Below, in pieces: positions 13,527 to 16,194 of a stretch of 16,194 bases of DNA. The notes below the pieces were generated by a model that worked only from the letters and a program-made list of their open reading frames with translations, made no database searches and had not been told where the DNA came from. Position 1 is the stretch's first letter; every line of letters begins with the position of its first letter. The position numbers and the translations under genes were made by a program. Source of the stretch: Planctomycetota bacterium. GTDB lineage: Bacteria; Planctomycetota; MHYJ01; JACQXL01; JACQZI01. The DNA is taken from contig JACQZI010000036.1 in assembly GCA_016207825.1 (NCBI GenBank), positions 1-16,194 on the forward strand, given 5' to 3'.

Positions 13527-14825
13527 ATGACCGAAAAGAAACCTGATACCGAAGCGGCTTTCAAGAGGTTCAAGGAGCTTCTGGACGCCAAAATCCATAT
13601 ATACATGAACGCCTGCGTCCATTGCGGACTGTGCGCGGATACCTGCCATTATTCGCTGGCTAATCCGGATGATATTGAAATGATTCCGGCATTCAAGATA
13701 AATAAGATTACTTCCTTTTACCGCAGGTATCATACCGTTCTGGGAAAACTTATCCCCTTCTGGACAGGCGCCAGAAAACTGGATGAAAATTACGCCAAAG
13801 AACTGGTTGATACCGCGTTCGGCAAATGCACGATGTGCGGCCGGTGCGGGATAAACTGCTCAATCGGCTTAAACGCTGGACAGCTGATGCGCGCGGCAAG
13901 AACGGCACTGGTGGAAGCCGGGCTTGTCCCGGATTCGCTCCAGGCAACCGTGGATAACGCCGTTAAGACCGGCAACAATATGGCGATAACCGAAAAAGAC
14001 TTCGTGGATACCATCGAATGGCTGCAGGAAGACCTGCAGATGGAGTTAAAAGACGACAAGGTAAAGCTCCCTATCAATAAACAGGGCGCTGATATAATGT
14101 ATACGCTTAATCCCAGGGAGCCAAAGTTTTTCCCCTTATCCATCTCCGCCATGGGCAAGGTATTCCACGCGGCAGGCGAAAACTGGACTTTTAGCAGCAA
14201 GAACTATGACGTAACCAATTACGCCCTTTTCAGCGGAAACGACCGCGAGGCCCTGGAAATCTCAATAAGGCTCGTTGACGAGGCGAAACAGCTCGGCGTA
14301 AAAAAGATAGTGCTGGCAGAATGCGGGCACGGCTTCCGGGCCACCCGCTGGGAGCTAGCCAACTGGAAAAAAGAAAAACTGGATATAGAAATCGTGAGTG
14401 TCCTGGAGCTTATGGCGGAATATATAAAGACCGGGAGACTGGAACTTGACCCATCAAAAAATAAGGAACGCGTCACCCTGCACGACCCGTGCAACCTGGT
14501 GCGCAACGGCGGTATCATAGAAGAACAGCGTTATATACTGAAGAAAGCGGTTAATGACTTTGTTGAAATGATTCCCAACCGGGCGCAGAACTTCTGTTGC
14601 GGGGGCGGGGGCGGAATGCTCGCCATGGGTGAATATTCCGACCGGCGCAAAAAGGCCGGTAAGATTAAAGCCGACCAGATTAAAGCCACCGGAGCCAAGG
14701 TGGTCGCAACACCCTGCCACAACTGCATTGACCAACTGACCGAACTAAACACGCTTTATAACCTCGGCGTAAAGATTAAAACCGTCAGCGAAGTCCTTGC
14801 CGAAGCCATAGTATTTGACAAATAA
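13527..14825 (+). CDS. HdrD/DsrK/TmcB-like heterodisulfide-reductase-type Fe-S protein
   Basis: 432 residues. Two N-terminal 4Fe-4S ferredoxin motifs (C30-x2-C33-x2-C36-x3-C40 and C101-x2-C104-x2-C107-x3-C111) are followed by two CCG domains. The first is reduced to LAECGHGFR (C266), as in DsrK. The second is complete: C322 (HDPCN), C357-C358 (FCCGGGGG), C397 and C400 (TPCHNC), giving CX34CCX38CXXC, the ligand set of the catalytic noncubane Fe-S cluster that cleaves disulfides in HdrB/HdrD. In DsrMKJOP the DsrK subunit acts on the DsrC disulfide or trisulfide, and DsrC is encoded in this operon. It probably docks on the cytoplasmic face of the upstream cytochrome b. Not glycolate oxidase GlcF or LutA/GlpC, because of the AECGH signature and the neighbours. 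Confidence 0.9.
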   Translation: MTEKKPDTEAAFKRFKELLDAKIHIYMNACVHCGLCADTCHYSLANPDDIEMIPAFKINKITSFYRRYHTVLGKLIPFWTGARKLDENYAKELVDTAFGKCTMCGRCGINCSIGLNAGQLMRAARTALVEAGLVPDSLQATVDNAVKTGNNMAITEKDFVDTIEWLQEDLQMELKDDKVKLPINKQGADIMYTLNPREPKFFPLSISAMGKVFHAAGENWTFSSKNYDVTNYALFSGNDREALEISIRLVDEAKQLGVKKIVLAECGHGFRATRWELANWKKEKLDIEIVSVLELMAEYIKTGRLELDPSKNKERVTLHDPCNLVRNGGIIEEQRYILKKAVNDFVEMIPNRAQNFCCGGGGGMLAMGEYSDRRKKAGKIKADQIKATGAKVVATPCHNCIDQLTELNTLYNLGVKIKTVSEVLAEAIVFDK

Positions 14826-14844
14826 ATATTCCTGTTTAGCCGCG

Positions 14845-16077
14845 CTATAACCTTTTAGGAGAAAAGATAATACTTTCACGCTTGGTAAATACAGGTAATG
14901 GTGTTATCTGTGACATTGCCTCAGGCTTGTAAGCCGTTTCGCCATGCCCGCTTATGGTCGCCATGAGTTTCTGGTTGAATTCCTTGAGCATCTTATTTTC
15001 CGTCTCTAATTCTTTTACCCTGTCTTTTAGTTTCTTTTCTGTAACGGTCTCTTTTGTTCTACCCTTCTTTTTATCCTTCACTTTTACTTTGGATATCGCT
15101 TCCATAATCTTTTCCCGCATCTTATCCATCCTTAGTTTTTCTTCGGCCATCTGGAGCGTTTCCTTTGCCGGCTGGTATTCCGGGTTTATCATAAGCGCGG
15201 TCTTAAATTCCGCCGCGGCCTTTTGGAAATCGCCTTGTAACGCATAGGCAATGCCCAGATTGTGGTAAGCAGAGTATGAATCGGGCGTCAGCTCTATCAC
15301 CTTAAGGAAATCACGCTGTGCCTGTTTGAGCGACCGGGTGTAAATATAATTCATTCCCCGGTAGAAATAAGCCAGATGGTTTTTATCGTCGCGGTCTATT
15401 AACTCGGAGAATGCATCAATGGCGGTTTCGAATTCGCCCAGCGCGTCGTAAACCATCGCCCGTCCGTAATACGCCTCAATATAATCGGGATTAAGATATA
15501 TCGCCTGAGAAAGATCTTTAATAGTCTCTTTAAGCATCGCTTTCACATCATCCTCATCACCCCACGGAGCAAGCTCATACTTAACCTCTGAGCGGTGATA
15601 ATAGGCGTCGGCGTCGTTGGGATTTAATTCTATGGCTTTATTGAAAGCCACCAACGCCTCGCCTGTCATATTCATCTTTTGGTGCACTAATCCCAAATGA
15701 TACCAGACATCGGAGTTCTTCGGCTCTTCCTTTGAAAGTTCGTCAAATATCTTTGCCGCATCGAACCACTTTTCAGCTTTGTATAATCCTATTCCCTGCC
15801 TCATCTTTTTCTGAGTTTCGGTCAGTTCTTTCTCAGGCGGAGGGCCTTTCCTCGCCATCGCCTTTATCTCTTCCATCCGTTTCAGGAATTCCGACGAAGG
15901 CTGATAGTATGCCTCTTTCAACCCGTCGAAAATAGCTTCAAGGTCGAAGTATTTCTCCCGGCACGCCTCACACTCTTTGAGGTGCGTGAGCAAGGCATCC
16001 ATATTCTTGACGTATTTGGATTCACCGCGGGCGTAATCGGTAATATCGGCTTTGAATCTTTCGCAATCTTTTACCAT
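14845..16077 (-). CDS. Zinc-finger (anti-sigma type) protein with TPR repeats and C-terminal coiled coil
   Basis: 410 residues. The N-terminus has C5...H32-x3-C36-x2-C39 (HLKECEAC), the zinc-binding pattern of ZAS/zf-HC2 anti-sigma factor domains. About residues 90-310 contain six or so tetratricopeptide repeats (for example VWYHLGLVHQKMNMTGEALVAFNKAIELNPN and YSAYHNLGIAYALQGDFQKAAAEFKTALMINPE, quoted in part). A Lys/Glu-rich segment at about 325-385 (KLKDRVKELETENKMLKEF) is a likely coiled coil. There is no membrane helix or signal peptide, so it should be cytosolic, unlike classic membrane anti-sigma factors. No sigma factor gene is seen in the window. It may be a TPR adaptor whose zinc domain binds another regulator. 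It converges on the dsr-like operon, with a 19-bp gap to the 14825 stop. Confidence 0.8.
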   Translation of the reverse strand: MVKDCERFKADITDYARGESKYVKNMDALLTHLKECEACREKYFDLEAIFDGLKEAYYQPSSEFLKRMEEIKAMARKGPPPEKELTETQKKMRQGIGLYKAEKWFDAAKIFDELSKEEPKNSDVWYHLGLVHQKMNMTGEALVAFNKAIELNPNDADAYYHRSEVKYELAPWGDEDDVKAMLKETIKDLSQAIYLNPDYIEAYYGRAMVYDALGEFETAIDAFSELIDRDDKNHLAYFYRGMNYIYTRSLKQAQRDFLKVIELTPDSYSAYHNLGIAYALQGDFQKAAAEFKTALMINPEYQPAKETLQMAEEKLRMDKMREKIMEAISKVKVKDKKKGRTKETVTEKKLKDRVKELETENKMLKEFNQKLMATISGHGETAYKPEAMSQITPLPVFTKRESIIFSPKRL

Positions 16078-16084
16078 ATTTTAG

Positions 16085-16113
16085 ATTATACAATATTTTA
16101 TAACGGGAGACAA
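16085..16113 (-). promoter_or_regulatory. Predicted promoter of the zinc-finger/TPR gene
   Basis: On the minus strand TTGTCT (16108-16113), a 17-bp spacer and a consensus TATAAT (16085-16090). The -10 ends 7 nt before the ATG at 16077, placing the expected transcription start on the start codon itself: another predicted leaderless mRNA. The remaining 16114-16194 contains no gene; a weak plus-strand TTGACA at 16148 has no good -10. Confidence 0.65.
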
Positions 16114-16194
16114 GGATTTAAATTTAAAATTCGGGCTAAAATCTTACTTGACAAACTACAGCTGTTTTGTTAATCTTTCAATATTGTATTACTG

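Noticed and set aside
12545-14825. Evidence for dissimilatory sulfate or sulfite reduction.
   Set aside because: DsrC and DsrMK-like genes alone are not sufficient; no DsrAB, Apr or Sat genes are in the window.
14826-14844. A bidirectional terminator between the convergent genes.
   Set aside because: The 19-bp gap has no stem-loop with a T-run on either strand.
16148-16176. A plus-strand promoter (TTGACA then TAATCT, 17-bp spacer) near the right edge.
   Set aside because: The -10 matches poorly and no downstream gene is visible within the window.

Overview
The window looks like a chromosomal segment from an uncultured, probably anaerobic bacterium. Several traits fit Planctomycetota-like lineages: exported HEAT/TPR proteins with a shared 'DDWETRENATN' repeat, a zinc-finger/TPR protein, and moderate GC (mid-40s % by eye). 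No marker gene fixes the phylum, so this is a weak inference. The cell very probably decodes UGA as selenocysteine (Sec).

Left end (1-576): no gene. It holds twelve perfectly phased 22-bp tandem repeats (71-334), short GGGAC-flanked palindromes, and a long imperfect inverted repeat.

Selenium operon (577-5064, minus strand, read right to left): selA, a lipoprotein gene interrupted by an in-frame TGA, selD, and a double-cubane/2-hydroxyacyl-CoA dehydratase-like protein of the YjiM type. selD itself carries an in-frame TGA at the catalytic Cys position, so its true start (2845) lies upstream of the TGA. Both TGAs are followed at the proper distance by a hairpin with a G/GU apical loop, as expected of bacterial SECIS elements. 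The lipoprotein reads on for 43 sense codons to a clean TAA and looks like an undescribed selenoprotein (U-x3-C motif) encoded inside its own selenium-insertion operon. SelA makes Sec-tRNA and SelD supplies selenophosphate. selB and selC are not in the window.

Middle (5065-11144, plus strand): a divergent promoter region, a 1079-residue exported HEAT+TPR protein overlapping aroA (EPSP synthase) by 4 bp, then an exported protein whose C-terminus carries the same HEAT module.

Sulfur/electron-transfer operon (11272-14825, plus strand): a good sigma70-type promoter followed by four tightly packed genes. These are a group II cysteine desulfurase, a DsrC/TusE protein with both C-terminal redox cysteines, a five-helix NarI/DsrM-like cytochrome b, and an HdrD/DsrK-like Fe-S protein with a CX34CCX38CXXC catalytic-cluster motif. 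No DsrAB is present. The layout suggests cysteine-derived sulfur loaded on DsrC and redox-coupled to the quinone pool through a two-subunit DsrMK/Tmc-like membrane module.

Right end (14845-16077, minus strand): a zinc-finger (anti-sigma type) protein with TPRs and a coiled coil. Its promoter, and those of selA and the HEAT/TPR gene, lie so close to the start codon that leaderless transcripts are predicted.
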